Positions 26,399 to 35,028 of a stretch of 64,000 nucleotides of DNA are shown here, piece after piece. Below the pieces are notes generated by a model that was given only the letters and a program-made list of their open reading frames with translations, ran no database searches and was not told where the DNA came from. The stretch is from RGIG3178 sp964533965 (GTDB lineage: Bacteria > Bacillota > Clostridia > Christensenellales > QAND01). The DNA lies in assembly GCA_964533965.1 (NCBI GenBank), contig CAZHNN010000004.1:1-64000 (forward strand), written 5' to 3'. Both the position numbers and the translations under genes were made by a program. Within the stretch, counting starts at the first letter, position 1. Each line of letters begins with the position of its first letter.

Positions 26399-28870
26399 GT
26401 GGAAGAATTGAATATCGGCCGTGTACTGCCCATAGATATCGAGCATGAGATGAAGACCAGCTTCATCTCGTATGCGATGGCCGTCATTATCAACCGCGCG
26501 CTGCCGGACGTGCGCGACGGATTGAAGCCGGTACACAGGCGCATCCTCTACAGCATGCACGAGATGGGTCTTACATCGGAAAAGCCGTTTCGTAAATCCG
26601 CTACGGTGGTTGGCGACGTGCTGGGCAAATACCACCCGCACGGCGACTCCGCGGTATACGACGCGATGGTACGCCTTGCACAGAACTTTTCCACGCGATA
26701 CCCCCTGATACAGGGACACGGTAACTTCGGTAGCGTGGACGGCGACGGTGCAGCCGCAATGCGTTACACCGAAGCGAAGATGAGCCGCATCTGCGTGGAG
26801 ATGCTGCGCGACATCGACAAGGATACCGTGGACATGATGCCCAACTTCGACGAGAGGCTCATGCAGCCCACCGTGTTGCCTGCGCGCATCCCCAACCTTT
26901 TGATCAACGGCAGTGGCGGCATTGCTGTTGGAATGGCTACCAACATACCGCCGCACAACATGGGCGAGGTATGCGATGCCTGCATCGCGTTGATTGATAA
27001 CCCAGACATAGGCTATGAAACGCTGATGCAGCATATCAAGGGGCCGGATTTCCCGACGGGCGGGCTGATCATGGGCGTTTCCGGTATCAGACAGGCGTAT
27101 GCCACAGGCCGCGGCCGGATCGTTGTGCGCGCGAAAGCGGAGATTGAAGCGTTCGGTAAGAACCGCCAGAGGATCATCGTTACAGAGATCCCCTATCAGG
27201 TCAACAAGGCGCGACTGGTGGAGAAAATCGCCGAGATGGTGCACGAAAAGCGCATCGAGGGCATTTCCGATCTGCGCGACGAGTCCGACCGCAGCGGTAT
27301 GCGCATCGTGATCGAGTTGAAGCGGGACGTCAACGCCAACGTGGTGCTCAACAACCTCTACAAGCATACGCAGATGCAGGATGCCTTCGGCGTGATCATG
27401 ATAGCGCTGGTGGACGGGCAGCCCCGCGTCCTGTCCTTAAAGCAGGTACTCACGCACTATGTCGAACATCGCAAGGATGTGGTGGTGCGCCGCACGAGAT
27501 TCGATCTGGAGCGTGCGCAGGCACGAGCACACATTCTCGAAGGGCTGCTAAAGGCGCTGGATCATATCGACGAAGTGATCCACATCATACGGTCCTCGCA
27601 GGACGACGCCGAAGCCAAGACACGGTTGATGGAGGCGTTCGCTTTCTCCGAAAAACAGGCACAGGCCATTTTGGACATGCGTTTGCGCAGGTTGACCGGA
27701 TTGGAAGCCACCAGGCTGCAGGAGGAACTCGATACACTTCGCGAGCAGATTTCCTATTATCTGCGCGTCCTGTCCGAGCCGCAGCTGGTACTGGATATCA
27801 TCAAGGATGAATTAACGCAGGTGCGCAACGAATATTCCGACGCGCGCAGAAGCGAAATCATGCCGGTCGAAGGCGAAGTGGACACGGAGGATCTGATCGA
27901 TCCGGAGGATATGTGCGTCACGCTGACGCATTTCGGCTACATCAAGCGGCTGCCCGCAGATACCTACCGCATACAGCGCCGCGGCGGAAGAGGGGTTTCG
28001 GGGCTGACGACGCGCGAAGAGGATTTCGTGGAAAACCTGTTCTTCGCCAACACGCACGCTTCCATCCTGTTCTTTACGAACAAGGGACGCGTATTCCGCC
28101 TCAAGTGTTATGAAATCCCCATGGCGGGGCGGCAAGCGCGCGGCATGGCAATCGTCAATCTGCTGCGCTTGCACGGGGATGAGAAGGTAACGGCCGTATT
28201 CCCGATGGAAGGCGGAAGTTCCGGCAAGTATCTGGTCATGGCAACGCGGCAGGGGCAGATCAAAAAGACGTCGGTATCGGAATTCGAAAACATCCGCCAG
28301 AACGGGCTGATCGCGATCGGAATCGGCGAAGAGGATGAGCTATGTTCTGTGTTCCTCACCGATGGCGACGACCAGATCATCGTTGGGACACAGCAGGGCA
28401 TGAGCATCCGGTTCTCGGAAACGGATATCCGCCCGATGGGCAGGGCAGCCTATGGCGTGCGTGCGATCCTGCTGTCAGAGGACGACCGCGTGATGGATGT
28501 GCAGAAAGCCGACAAGCCGTACGTTTTGACCATCAGCGAAAACGGATATGGCAAGCGCACGGAGCTTCTCGAATACCCTGTACAGACACGCGGTGGCAAG
28601 GGCGTTAAGACCATGCAGCTGACGGAAAAAACCGGATCTATGGTCGGCTTCAAATCGGTGGAAGGCAACGAGGACGCTGTGCTGATCGATCAGGATGGTA
28701 CGGTCATACGGCTCACGCTTGGCGAAATTTCCACCATCGGACGCCTGACACAGGGCGTGCGCGTGATGCGGCTGTCCGAAGGAAGCCGCGTCGCCTCGGT
28801 GGAAATCGTACCAGCCTCGGAATCGGAGGAAGGCGAAGCCATAGAGGAAGAAGAAATCGAAACGCCGTAA
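26399..28870 (+). CDS. gyrA: DNA gyrase subunit A
   Basis: The 823-residue subunit has the breakage-reunion domain, with SYAMAVIINRALPDVRDGLKP at the start, KYHPHGDSAVYDAMVRLAQ (quinolone-resistance region with Ser and Asp at the classic positions, i.e. the wild-type-like state) and the active-site Tyr in AMRYTEAK. The C-terminal beta-pinwheel has the GyrA box QRRGGRG (QRRGGRGVSGL). The end is acidic (EEGEAIEEEEIE). It starts with GTG 26399 behind GAGGTGA. Confidence 0.97.
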   Translation: MEELNIGRVLPIDIEHEMKTSFISYAMAVIINRALPDVRDGLKPVHRRILYSMHEMGLTSEKPFRKSATVVGDVLGKYHPHGDSAVYDAMVRLAQNFSTRYPLIQGHGNFGSVDGDGAAAMRYTEAKMSRICVEMLRDIDKDTVDMMPNFDERLMQPTVLPARIPNLLINGSGGIAVGMATNIPPHNMGEVCDACIALIDNPDIGYETLMQHIKGPDFPTGGLIMGVSGIRQAYATGRGRIVVRAKAEIEAFGKNRQRIIVTEIPYQVNKARLVEKIAEMVHEKRIEGISDLRDESDRSGMRIVIELKRDVNANVVLNNLYKHTQMQDAFGVIMIALVDGQPRVLSLKQVLTHYVEHRKDVVVRRTRFDLERAQARAHILEGLLKALDHIDEVIHIIRSSQDDAEAKTRLMEAFAFSEKQAQAILDMRLRRLTGLEATRLQEELDTLREQISYYLRVLSEPQLVLDIIKDELTQVRNEYSDARRSEIMPVEGEVDTEDLIDPEDMCVTLTHFGYIKRLPADTYRIQRRGGRGVSGLTTREEDFVENLFFANTHASILFFTNKGRVFRLKCYEIPMAGRQARGMAIVNLLRLHGDEKVTAVFPMEGGSSGKYLVMATRQGQIKKTSVSEFENIRQNGLIAIGIGEEDELCSVFLTDGDDQIIVGTQQGMSIRFSETDIRPMGRAAYGVRAILLSEDDRVMDVQKADKPYVLTISENGYGKRTELLEYPVQTRGGKGVKTMQLTEKTGSMVGFKSVEGNEDAVLIDQDGTVIRLTLGEISTIGRLTQGVRVMRLSEGSRVASVEIVPASESEEGEAIEEEEIETP

Positions 28871-28907
28871 CGGCTCTATTCGAACAAGCTTATCGAGGAG
28901 GATTGCT

Positions 28908-29189
28908 ATGAAGGTTGGAATTCAGATCATCGGCTATGTCACAACGCTGACGAACGGGGACACGTTTGCCGAGGTGGAAATGCCGGGCGACAGCGCGCTG
29001 ATGGGAGATATCCTGGTGGAACTGGGCAAGCGCTATGACGAGAAATTCAATACGCTGGTCATCGACGCCAAGGACCGCATCATCCATCAGGTTGCGATGA
29101 TGGACGGAAGGATCATCGCCTACGATACCCCGGTACCGGACGGCGCCACCACCCAGCTTACCGTCATGATGGACGGCGGAGATTGCTAA
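28908..29189 (+). CDS. MoaD/ThiS-like beta-grasp protein, atypical C-terminus
   Basis: The 93-residue protein follows gyrA by 37 bp with a strong GAGGAGG site. Its layout (beta-rich start, helix around MGDILVELGKRYDEKF, then a VMMDGRIIAYDTPVPDGATTQLTV-like second half) resembles ubiquitin-like sulphur carriers, where V-NGR--A----T-L-DGD-V-I precedes the terminal GG. Here the end is MMDGGDC: the Gly pair is followed by Asp-Cys. Sulphur carriers need a free Gly-Gly end, so it would have to be trimmed or it has another role. Family assignment is by pattern only. Confidence 0.55.
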   Translation: MKVGIQIIGYVTTLTNGDTFAEVEMPGDSALMGDILVELGKRYDEKFNTLVIDAKDRIIHQVAMMDGRIIAYDTPVPDGATTQLTVMMDGGDC

Positions 29190-29199
29190 ATCAACAAGA

Positions 29200-29237
29200 A
29201 AAAGGGAGGTAAGGCATTTGCCTTCCTCCCTTTTTTA
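29200..29237. terminator. Bidirectional terminator
   Basis: AAAAGGGAGG-AAGGCA pairs with TGCCTT-CCTCCCTTTT; T6 follows on the plus strand and an A run precedes it, so it can also serve the carbonic anhydrase gene on the minus strand. Confidence 0.85.
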
Positions 29238-29255
29238 TCCCTTTCGTACAGCATA

Positions 29256-29798
29256 TTATGAGACTAGGTCCACCTTGCCGGTGTGCGGGTCCATAACAAG
29301 GCCGTATACAGCGACATCCTTGGGTATCAGCGGGTGCTGGCGGATTTTCGATACCGAGTCCTTGACGGATTCTTCCACGCTTGCAAAGCCGCTTAGCCAG
29401 GAATCGAATTCTCTCCTGCAGTACTTGACAAGGTCAATAGTTTCCTGCGAGATATCGCGCGCAAGCATCTTCTGTTGCATTTTTTCGCTGTTCAGCGTCA
29501 GCATACCGCAGTCGCTGTGCCCGATGACGAGAATTTCATCGACGCCAAGGTCGTACACCGCGACGAGAAGGCTACGCATTACGCTTCCAAACGGCGTGGA
29601 TATCACGGCGCCCGCATTTTTGATCAGCTTTACGTCGCCGTTCTTCAATCCAAGCGCTGCGGGCAATAGTTCCACCAGGCGTGTGTCCATGCAGGACAGG
29701 ATGGCTATTTTTTTGTTCGGATATTTGTCGGAAACATACGGTTCGTATTTGTTGTTTTCCACGAAATCCTTGTTGTAAGCGAGCAGTTGTTCGATCAT
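29256..29798 (-). CDS. Beta-class carbonic anhydrase
   Basis: The 180-residue enzyme hydrates CO2 to bicarbonate. Zinc ligands are seen as CMDTR (Cys ~36, Asp-Arg dyad) and the GHSDCG motif (His and Cys ~50 residues later). It is a short type, as found in many Firmicutes. The ATG 29798 follows AAAGGAAAAC; the open frame upstream is not supported. It stands alone between two terminators. In a fermentative anaerobe it would supply bicarbonate for carboxylations. Confidence 0.92.
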   Translation of the reverse strand: MIEQLLAYNKDFVENNKYEPYVSDKYPNKKIAILSCMDTRLVELLPAALGLKNGDVKLIKNAGAVISTPFGSVMRSLLVAVYDLGVDEILVIGHSDCGMLTLNSEKMQQKMLARDISQETIDLVKYCRREFDSWLSGFASVEESVKDSVSKIRQHPLIPKDVAVYGLVMDPHTGKVDLVS

Positions 29799-29930
29799 TT
29801 GTGTTTTCCTTTCTGTAAAATATGTGTTGTTGCAGGGTCTGTTAGGCACTCTTGGGGAAAAATTCTATATAAAAAATGGAGGTGCAATAAATTGTACTCC
29901 ATTTTTATTGTTCGATTCAAAGGATAGCTT

Positions 29931-30734
29931 TTAGGAAAAAAGCGGTATGAACACCACGCCCAAAATCTGCAGGATCAGCACCACCAATCCCAGAAGTCCT
30001 ACATACAAGGCAAATCCATACAGGCGCTTTCGGCTTATCAGGTTGAGCATTAAGCGGATCGAGAGGATGCCGAACACCGCGGCAGACAAAGCGCCGATCG
30101 CGAGCGCAAAGACCGGGGTGTCGCTTCCGCTGCCCAACTCCATCAGATCCTTGATCTTGAACACGAGCGAGCCAAGAATCGCGGGGATGGACATTAAAAA
30201 CGTAAAGCGTGCGCAGAGCTTTCGGTCAAGCCCGCGGAACAGGCCGCCCACGATGGTCGAGCCGCTCCGGGAAACACCGGGGAATACGGCACCCAACGCC
30301 TGCATGCCGCCCATGGTCAGCGCGTCCACCGAATTCATCTCCGTGAATTTGCGGGGGTTGCGCACCAGTTTCCGTTCGCTTACGGCCAAAAGCGCAGCGG
30401 TCAGCAAAAACTCGAAGCCAAGAAACCGCCCGTCGGCGATCTGGTCGATAACCCCTCCCAACAACAGTGCCACGATGACGGCGGGGATGGTCGCGATGAC
30501 GAGGTATTGCACCATCTTGCCAAGCGGATGCTTGAGCATGGCAACGATGTCCTTCCAGAACATCAGCAGGACGGATACCAACGTTCCCGCATGCAGCACG
30601 ATCTCAAAGAGCAACGGTTGGGTTTTGATGCCAAGAACCGTGCTGAACACAAGCAGATGTCCGGAACTGGAAATCGGCAGGAACTCGGTTATGCCCTGGA
30701 CAACCCCCAAGAGGATCGCTTGCCAAACTGCCAA
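29931..30734 (-). CDS. uppP: Undecaprenyl-diphosphatase UppP
   Basis: The 267-residue integral membrane enzyme recycles undecaprenyl diphosphate for cell-wall synthesis and confers bacitracin tolerance. The two catalytic motifs are present: QGITEFLPISSSGHL (about 14-28) and PGVSRSGSTIV (about 150-160). About eight hydrophobic segments are visible. The start is TTG 30734 behind AAGGGGGA. The gene is separate from its neighbours. Confidence 0.95.
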   Translation of the reverse strand: MAVWQAILLGVVQGITEFLPISSSGHLLVFSTVLGIKTQPLLFEIVLHAGTLVSVLLMFWKDIVAMLKHPLGKMVQYLVIATIPAVIVALLLGGVIDQIADGRFLGFEFLLTAALLAVSERKLVRNPRKFTEMNSVDALTMGGMQALGAVFPGVSRSGSTIVGGLFRGLDRKLCARFTFLMSIPAILGSLVFKIKDLMELGSGSDTPVFALAIGALSAAVFGILSIRLMLNLISRKRLYGFALYVGLLGLVVLILQILGVVFIPLFS

Positions 30735-31165
30735 CGTGGTATCCCCCTTTATATATTCATTATAGTATAGCAGCTTTCATGTGCCAATACCATGAAAAAA
30801 CAGATGAAGGTTGTCCTTTTGCAGGCGGACGGTTATAATTAGGACTTGCAGAATCGCGACGGCTTAATGCACAGTTCAGAAGGCAAGACTTCCCGTTGGA
30901 ATGTGCTCTGTTATAAAAAATACAAGATACATTCAGCAACGCTTCTGGCTGCATGAAAGCATATAGATTCGTTTGGAGAATCTTTAAAAAGCAACCCATA
31001 CATTTCCGATGCCTTTTGGCGACATGTGCGTCAAAAGGCGAACGACACGAACGAACAGAGTACAACGTAGCGCACCGCCGACCGCACGTAGTGCAGGCGG
31101 TGCGAGTGATCGCTGACAAACAAAAGGTTTGTCAGCGAATTCAATAAAAAAGGCAGGGGATACGG
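30735..31165. repeat. Intergenic region with three tandem hairpins before ychF
   Basis: The 430-bp gap contains three consecutive strong dyads: GCCTTTTGGCGAC / GCGTCAAAAGGC (about 31013-31041), GCACCGCC / GGCGGTGC (about 31072-31103) and CGCTGACAAAC / GTTTGTCAGCG (31111-31137). The segment TGCAGGCGGTGCGAG (31092-31106) also occurs at 62954-62968. They may be interspersed palindromic repeats. No gene is supported. Confidence 0.65.
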
Positions 31166-32260
31166 ATGAAACTTGGCATTGCCGGTTTGCCCAACGTGGG
31201 CAAGTCTACGCTGTTCAATGCGCTCACCAACGCCGGCGCACAGGCGGCGAACTATCCGTTTTGCACCATAGACCCGAACGTGGGCATTGTATCCGTTCCG
31301 GATGATCGGTTGACTGAGCTTGCGAAGATCTATAACCCGGAAAAAGTGACGCCGGCGACCATCGAATTTGTGGACATCGCGGGTCTGGTGCGGGGCGCAA
31401 GCCAGGGGGAGGGGCTCGGGAACCGGTTTTTATCGCATATCCGCGAAGTGGACGCGATCGTACATGTGGTACGCTGTTTTGAAGACGGCAACGTCACCCA
31501 TGTGGACGGCTCCGTGGATCCGCTGCGTGACCGGGAGACCGTCGAGATGGAATTCATTTTAGCGGACATCGAGACGCTGACAAGGCGGCGGGACCGCATC
31601 TACAAGAGCGTCAAGAGCGGCGATAAGACGCATGCCGCGGAACTCGAGGCGTGCGACAAGCTATTGGCACATATGGATCAGGGAAAGCCGGCGAGAAGCT
31701 GCCCGCTTGCCGATGAACAGAACGTGGCGTCGAAGGATTTCTTTTTACTCTCTCAAAAGCCTATGATCTATGCCTGCAACGTCAGTGAAGAGGATCTTTC
31801 GGAGAGCGCAAAGAATCCCCATGTCGCGGCGATGTTCGAAGCGGCAAAGCGGGAAGGCGCACAGGCGATCGTGGTGTCCGCGCGTGTGGAGGAGGAGCTG
31901 GCGTCGCTGGACGAGCAGGAGCGCAAGCTGTTCCTAGAGGATCTGGGGGTAAAGGAATCGGGCTTGAGCCGCTTGGTAACGGCAAGTTATGCCATACTGG
32001 GGCTTATCAGCTATTTGACAGCCGGACCGAAGGAAGTGCGTGCCTGGACCATCGAAAAGGGTACGAAAGCGCCGCAGGCGGCGGGAAAGATCCATTCGGA
32101 TTTTGAGCGCGGCTTCATCCGCGCCGAAGTGGTGGCATATGACGATCTGATGCGGTGCGGAAGCTATGCGCAGGCACGGGAAAAAGGACTGGTGCGTTCC
32201 GAAGGGAAGGAATATGTAATGGCGGACGGCGATGTGGTCGTATTCCGCTTTAACGTGTAA
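31166..32260 (+). CDS. ychF: Redox-regulated ATPase/GTPase YchF
   Basis: The 364-residue Obg-superfamily protein binds ATP in preference to GTP and associates with ribosomes. It has the P-loop GLPNVGKST (about 7-15), the YPFCTIDPNVGIV switch region, DIAGLVRGASQGEGLGN, a coiled-coil insertion and the C-terminal TGS domain (AWTIEKGTKAPQAAGKIHSDFERGFIRAEV). The length is standard. It follows the hairpin cluster and ends at the 32313 terminator, so it is probably monocistronic. Confidence 0.96.
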   Translation: MKLGIAGLPNVGKSTLFNALTNAGAQAANYPFCTIDPNVGIVSVPDDRLTELAKIYNPEKVTPATIEFVDIAGLVRGASQGEGLGNRFLSHIREVDAIVHVVRCFEDGNVTHVDGSVDPLRDRETVEMEFILADIETLTRRRDRIYKSVKSGDKTHAAELEACDKLLAHMDQGKPARSCPLADEQNVASKDFFLLSQKPMIYACNVSEEDLSESAKNPHVAAMFEAAKREGAQAIVVSARVEEELASLDEQERKLFLEDLGVKESGLSRLVTASYAILGLISYLTAGPKEVRAWTIEKGTKAPQAAGKIHSDFERGFIRAEVVAYDDLMRCGSYAQAREKGLVRSEGKEYVMADGDVVVFRFNV

Positions 32261-32312
32261 AAAACAGGCGTTGTCCATATCTTGTGACCGGATGGACAAA
32301 AAGGCTTAAACA

Positions 32313-32347
32313 AAAAACGGGCAATGTATATGCATTGCCCGTTTTTG
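32313..32347. terminator. Bidirectional terminator after ychF
   Basis: AAAAACGGGCAATG(TATA)CATTGCCCGTTTTT is nearly perfect and carries A/T runs on both sides; the convergent gene at 32361 can use it too. Confidence 0.9.
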
Positions 32348-32360
32348 TATTCAGCGCATG

Positions 32361-32714
32361 TTAGGAGCGTTTCTTGTTCTCTTCCACGATGGGTTTTAAG
32401 GCGTTCAACAGTTTGATGGCATCCGCCCTTGCCGGGGCTTTGTACTGGACATAGTTTTCATGGGTGGAGAACCCCATGATCAAATCGCCGCCGCTGGGGC
32501 ATCCGGGATAGACGAATTTAATGGCGCCGCTGCCCTTGCTCTCGATGCCGTAGGTCAGGTATTGTTCTTCATACGCCGTCACTTCGCTCAGTTTGATTTC
32601 CGTAACCGGGGGAAGCTTCGTGCCGTAGCGATTACTTCTGGTGATCGTGATCAGGCCCTTGTCCGTGTCCAGGATCAATTTCGCATCCGAACACGCCACT
32701 TGATACACAGCCAT
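32361..32714 (-). CDS. Hypothetical 117-residue protein
   Basis: The protein begins MAVYQVACSDAKLILDTDKG and reads like a small beta-rich domain: it has alternating hydrophobic strands such as LITITRSNRYG and IKFVYPG, a CPSGGD loop and a short charged helix at the end (VEENKKRS). There is no signal peptide and no membrane segment. A perfect AGGAGG stands eight bases before the ATG, so it is surely expressed. The strand pattern recalls PH-like/SHOCT-type lipid-binding domains, but I cannot assign a family. Confidence 0.75.
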   Translation of the reverse strand: MAVYQVACSDAKLILDTDKGLITITRSNRYGTKLPPVTEIKLSEVTAYEEQYLTYGIESKGSGAIKFVYPGCPSGGDLIMGFSTHENYVQYKAPARADAIKLLNALKPIVEENKKRS

Positions 32715-32856
32715 TTTTGTACCTCCTGTAGAAAACTTTTCCTATTATAATTTACTATATCACATTCCATATTCTCTGAATAGCCGTTCTATTCGCTTGA
32801 AAAGTCCCATAAAGCGATTGACAGCAAAAATGGGTTGGGGATATAGTAAGCCTTAC

Positions 32857-32882
32857 TGAATAAATCGCAATCGATTTATTCA
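32857..32882. repeat. Perfect 11-bp palindrome upstream of polymerase-like gene
   Basis: TGAATAAATCG and CGATTTATTCA are separated by CAAT, 29 bp before the gene at 32911. It could be an operator or an mRNA hairpin; no T run follows. Confidence 0.5.
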
Positions 32883-32910
32883 AACCCTACACAAGCGGTA
32901 AAGGGAGGAT

Positions 32911-34116
32911 ATGCCGATGCGAAAGTGGATACAACGTATCAGAAACCAAAGCCCGGACGACATCGTCGTCGGTTTGTTTGCGCAATGTGCCTGGCTTCCA
33001 CCCTTTTATGCGGCTGTCCCGTGCGCGTTCATGCTCGTGCGGATATTCAGGGACAAGGATCTGAGGGCCCGCATGTGGGCGGTTCCATTCGTCAAAGCAT
33101 TGATTGGCTTTTCCCTCCTCTTCCTGGTGCAATCACTGCTGTACGGCGATAGGCTCTCCAAAGGATTTGGGGCTGCCTTTGTGGTTGGAATGGCGGCAAT
33201 GGTGTATCTTCGCGTCGCCTTGACGCCCAAAACGCTTAAATTTATGCTGCGCTCCGTGCTGTGGGGAACTATGGCAAGCTTGGCCTTTGCGATCACACAG
33301 ATATTGCGCTACGATTTTGCAGGCGGGTACCGGCCCGATTCCTGGTATTTCAACCCGAACGTATATTCTATGATATCAGGCTTCATCCTGGTGTGTGCGC
33401 TGTACCAGTGGATCAAACGCATGGCGCCCAAGCCGCTGATCCTGTGTGCGATAGCATCGTGTCTATTAGGGCTGTTTCTCTCCGGTTCGCGAACCGGTAT
33501 GGCGTCTGCTCTGTTGGGCTCGCTTTTGCTCATACTGAGCATGAAATCCAAGAAGGCAACGATCTATTTTTTGATAGGAGCAGCCGTTGTGGCAGGCGTA
33601 TTGGTAGTTTTTCCCGAATGGCTGAGGCTACACGACGCTAAATCGACCTTCGGTGTCCGCACCGATCTGTGGAAGGCCGCGGTCTATTGCATCAAACAAC
33701 GGCCTCTGTTCGGGTACGGTGGCTGGACGTTCGGGGATGTGTATCCCAGATACGGCTTTATGATGCGCGGGGAGGTCCACACGCACAACCTCTTTTTGGA
33801 GCTTTTGCTGTCCTGTGGAATCGTGGGCACGGTGCTGCTGTTGATCTACGCGTACGCAAATGTCCGCGATCTGTTCCGGCTGCATAAAAAGGGAGGCGGC
33901 AGGGGCTTTCTGCCGCTGGCGCTTGCCATCTGCAGCATGGTCCTCTTCCACGGTATGATGGATATGACGCTGTTTTCCCCGCCGGACGGCGTGACGATGT
34001 TCTTCATGCTCAGCATCGCCGGATGGTTACGGTTTCATAACGAAGACGAGACCACAGAACAGGTAAGACCCGCAGACACTGTTGAAGACGATGAGCAGAT
34101 GGGGCTTACCGGGTAA
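32911..34116 (+). CDS. O-antigen ligase/polymerase-family membrane protein
   Basis: The 401-residue protein has about ten hydrophobic segments. The long extracytoplasmic loop between about 250 and 300 carries the Wzy/WaaL-type features R-TDLWKAAVYCIKQRPLFGYGGW and HTHNLFLELLLSCG. Such proteins polymerise or attach glycan repeat units on undecaprenyl carriers. No glycosyltransferases are next to it, so the glycan is unknown. Its C-terminal ~25 residues are acidic and soluble. The start behind AAGGGAGG is good. A near-frame companion is the TRIC-like gene 49 bp downstream. Confidence 0.8.
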   Translation: MPMRKWIQRIRNQSPDDIVVGLFAQCAWLPPFYAAVPCAFMLVRIFRDKDLRARMWAVPFVKALIGFSLLFLVQSLLYGDRLSKGFGAAFVVGMAAMVYLRVALTPKTLKFMLRSVLWGTMASLAFAITQILRYDFAGGYRPDSWYFNPNVYSMISGFILVCALYQWIKRMAPKPLILCAIASCLLGLFLSGSRTGMASALLGSLLLILSMKSKKATIYFLIGAAVVAGVLVVFPEWLRLHDAKSTFGVRTDLWKAAVYCIKQRPLFGYGGWTFGDVYPRYGFMMRGEVHTHNLFLELLLSCGIVGTVLLLIYAYANVRDLFRLHKKGGGRGFLPLALAICSMVLFHGMMDMTLFSPPDGVTMFFMLSIAGWLRFHNEDETTEQVRPADTVEDDEQMGLTG

Positions 34117-34165
34117 ACCTTCCGATAAGCCCTAAACACACCTTAGCCACACGGGGGATGACGGC

Positions 34166-34825
34166 ATGGTAGCTTTTTGGTGGATGGAAATGATAGGCGT
34201 GGCTGCCTTCGCCTTTTCAGGAGCGCAGGTGGCAGTGGCCCGGCGCATGGATGTGTTTGGCGTGTTTATGCTCGGCGCCATCACGGCCGTGGGCGGCGGG
34301 ATCCTGCGCGACGGGCTCATTTTGAACGTCACGCCCGTGTCGCTTTCCCAGCCGTGGATCTGGATAAACGTGACGGTGGTATGCCTTTTGGTCAGTTTTT
34401 TCAGGCGTCCGCTCCCTGCGATGCTTTGGACGTTTTGCGACGCGCTTGGTCTTGGCGCATTTGTCGTAGGCATAGGTGCCAGGCTCATCGCATCGCAGCA
34501 GCCGATGGGCGTGTATCTGATGGGAACACTGTTGACAGGCATCGGTGGCGGTATGCTTCGCGATTTGATGGCGCAGCGCATCCCGGTGATACTGCGAAGG
34601 GATATCTATGCGCTGGCAGGCCTTGCGGGTGCCCTTATGCTGTGGTTCATGCTCAAAGTGGGCATGAATTCGCTGTTTGCGACGGTGTTTTCGCTCTGCC
34701 TCATCGTTGGCATCCGGATGATCAGCGTTGCGTATCAACTTCAGATGCCGGTTCCCGGCGGCAGGCCGGATCAGGCATCCCAATATACCGTTTCATTTCC
34801 GCCCGTAAAGCCTAAGAGTAAATAG
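34166..34825 (+). CDS. TRIC/UPF0126-family cation channel-like protein
   Basis: The 219-residue protein has seven hydrophobic helices in two homologous halves. Each half carries the family's glycine motif: AVGGGILRDGL (about 40-50) and GIGGGMLRDLM (about 126-136). It matches the prokaryotic trimeric intracellular cation channel family (YicG-like, sometimes annotated as glycine transporter). GGGGA at 34153-34158 supports ATG 34166. The last ~30 residues are hydrophilic. Confidence 0.88.
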   Translation: MVAFWWMEMIGVAAFAFSGAQVAVARRMDVFGVFMLGAITAVGGGILRDGLILNVTPVSLSQPWIWINVTVVCLLVSFFRRPLPAMLWTFCDALGLGAFVVGIGARLIASQQPMGVYLMGTLLTGIGGGMLRDLMAQRIPVILRRDIYALAGLAGALMLWFMLKVGMNSLFATVFSLCLIVGIRMISVAYQLQMPVPGGRPDQASQYTVSFPPVKPKSK

Positions 34826-35028
34826 GAGATTTGCCTTTTTAAGGCAAACCGTGTATGATAGCAATACACTGCACCGGAAAAGATGCAAAGATAAGCATTA
34901 AAAGCTTACCCGGCACCCTTCAAGCGAAGGATCCCATTTGTTTAAATGGCAAAGCGCGGACTTCCCGTATAAATACGGACCGTACGTATAAATACGGGCT
35001 AACCGCACAAATGAGGAGGATGGTACAA
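34826..35028 (+). promoter_or_regulatory. Structured 5' leader of the lipoprotein gene
   Basis: The 203-nt leader contains a series of hairpins: GTGTAT/ATACAC (34850-34868), TAAGC/GCTTA, CCTTC-AAGC-GAAGG (34918-34931), CCATTT/AAATGG, and a direct repeat CGTATAAATACGG (about 34967 and 34986). GGCAAACC (34842-34849) and GATGCAAAG (34883-34891) recall conserved pieces of the c-di-GMP-I (GEMM) aptamer, but the spacing and 3' half do not fit. I list it as an unidentified structured leader. Confidence 0.4.

Noticed and set aside
26165..27367. Minus-strand open frame of 400 codons antisense to gyrA
   Set aside because: It is in a GC-rich third-position shadow of gyrA, His/Val-rich without domain pattern; gyrA itself is certain.
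34842..34891. c-di-GMP-I (GEMM) riboswitch assignment
   Set aside because: Only two short pieces match; spacing and the second half of the aptamer do not, so it is reported only as an unidentified structured leader.
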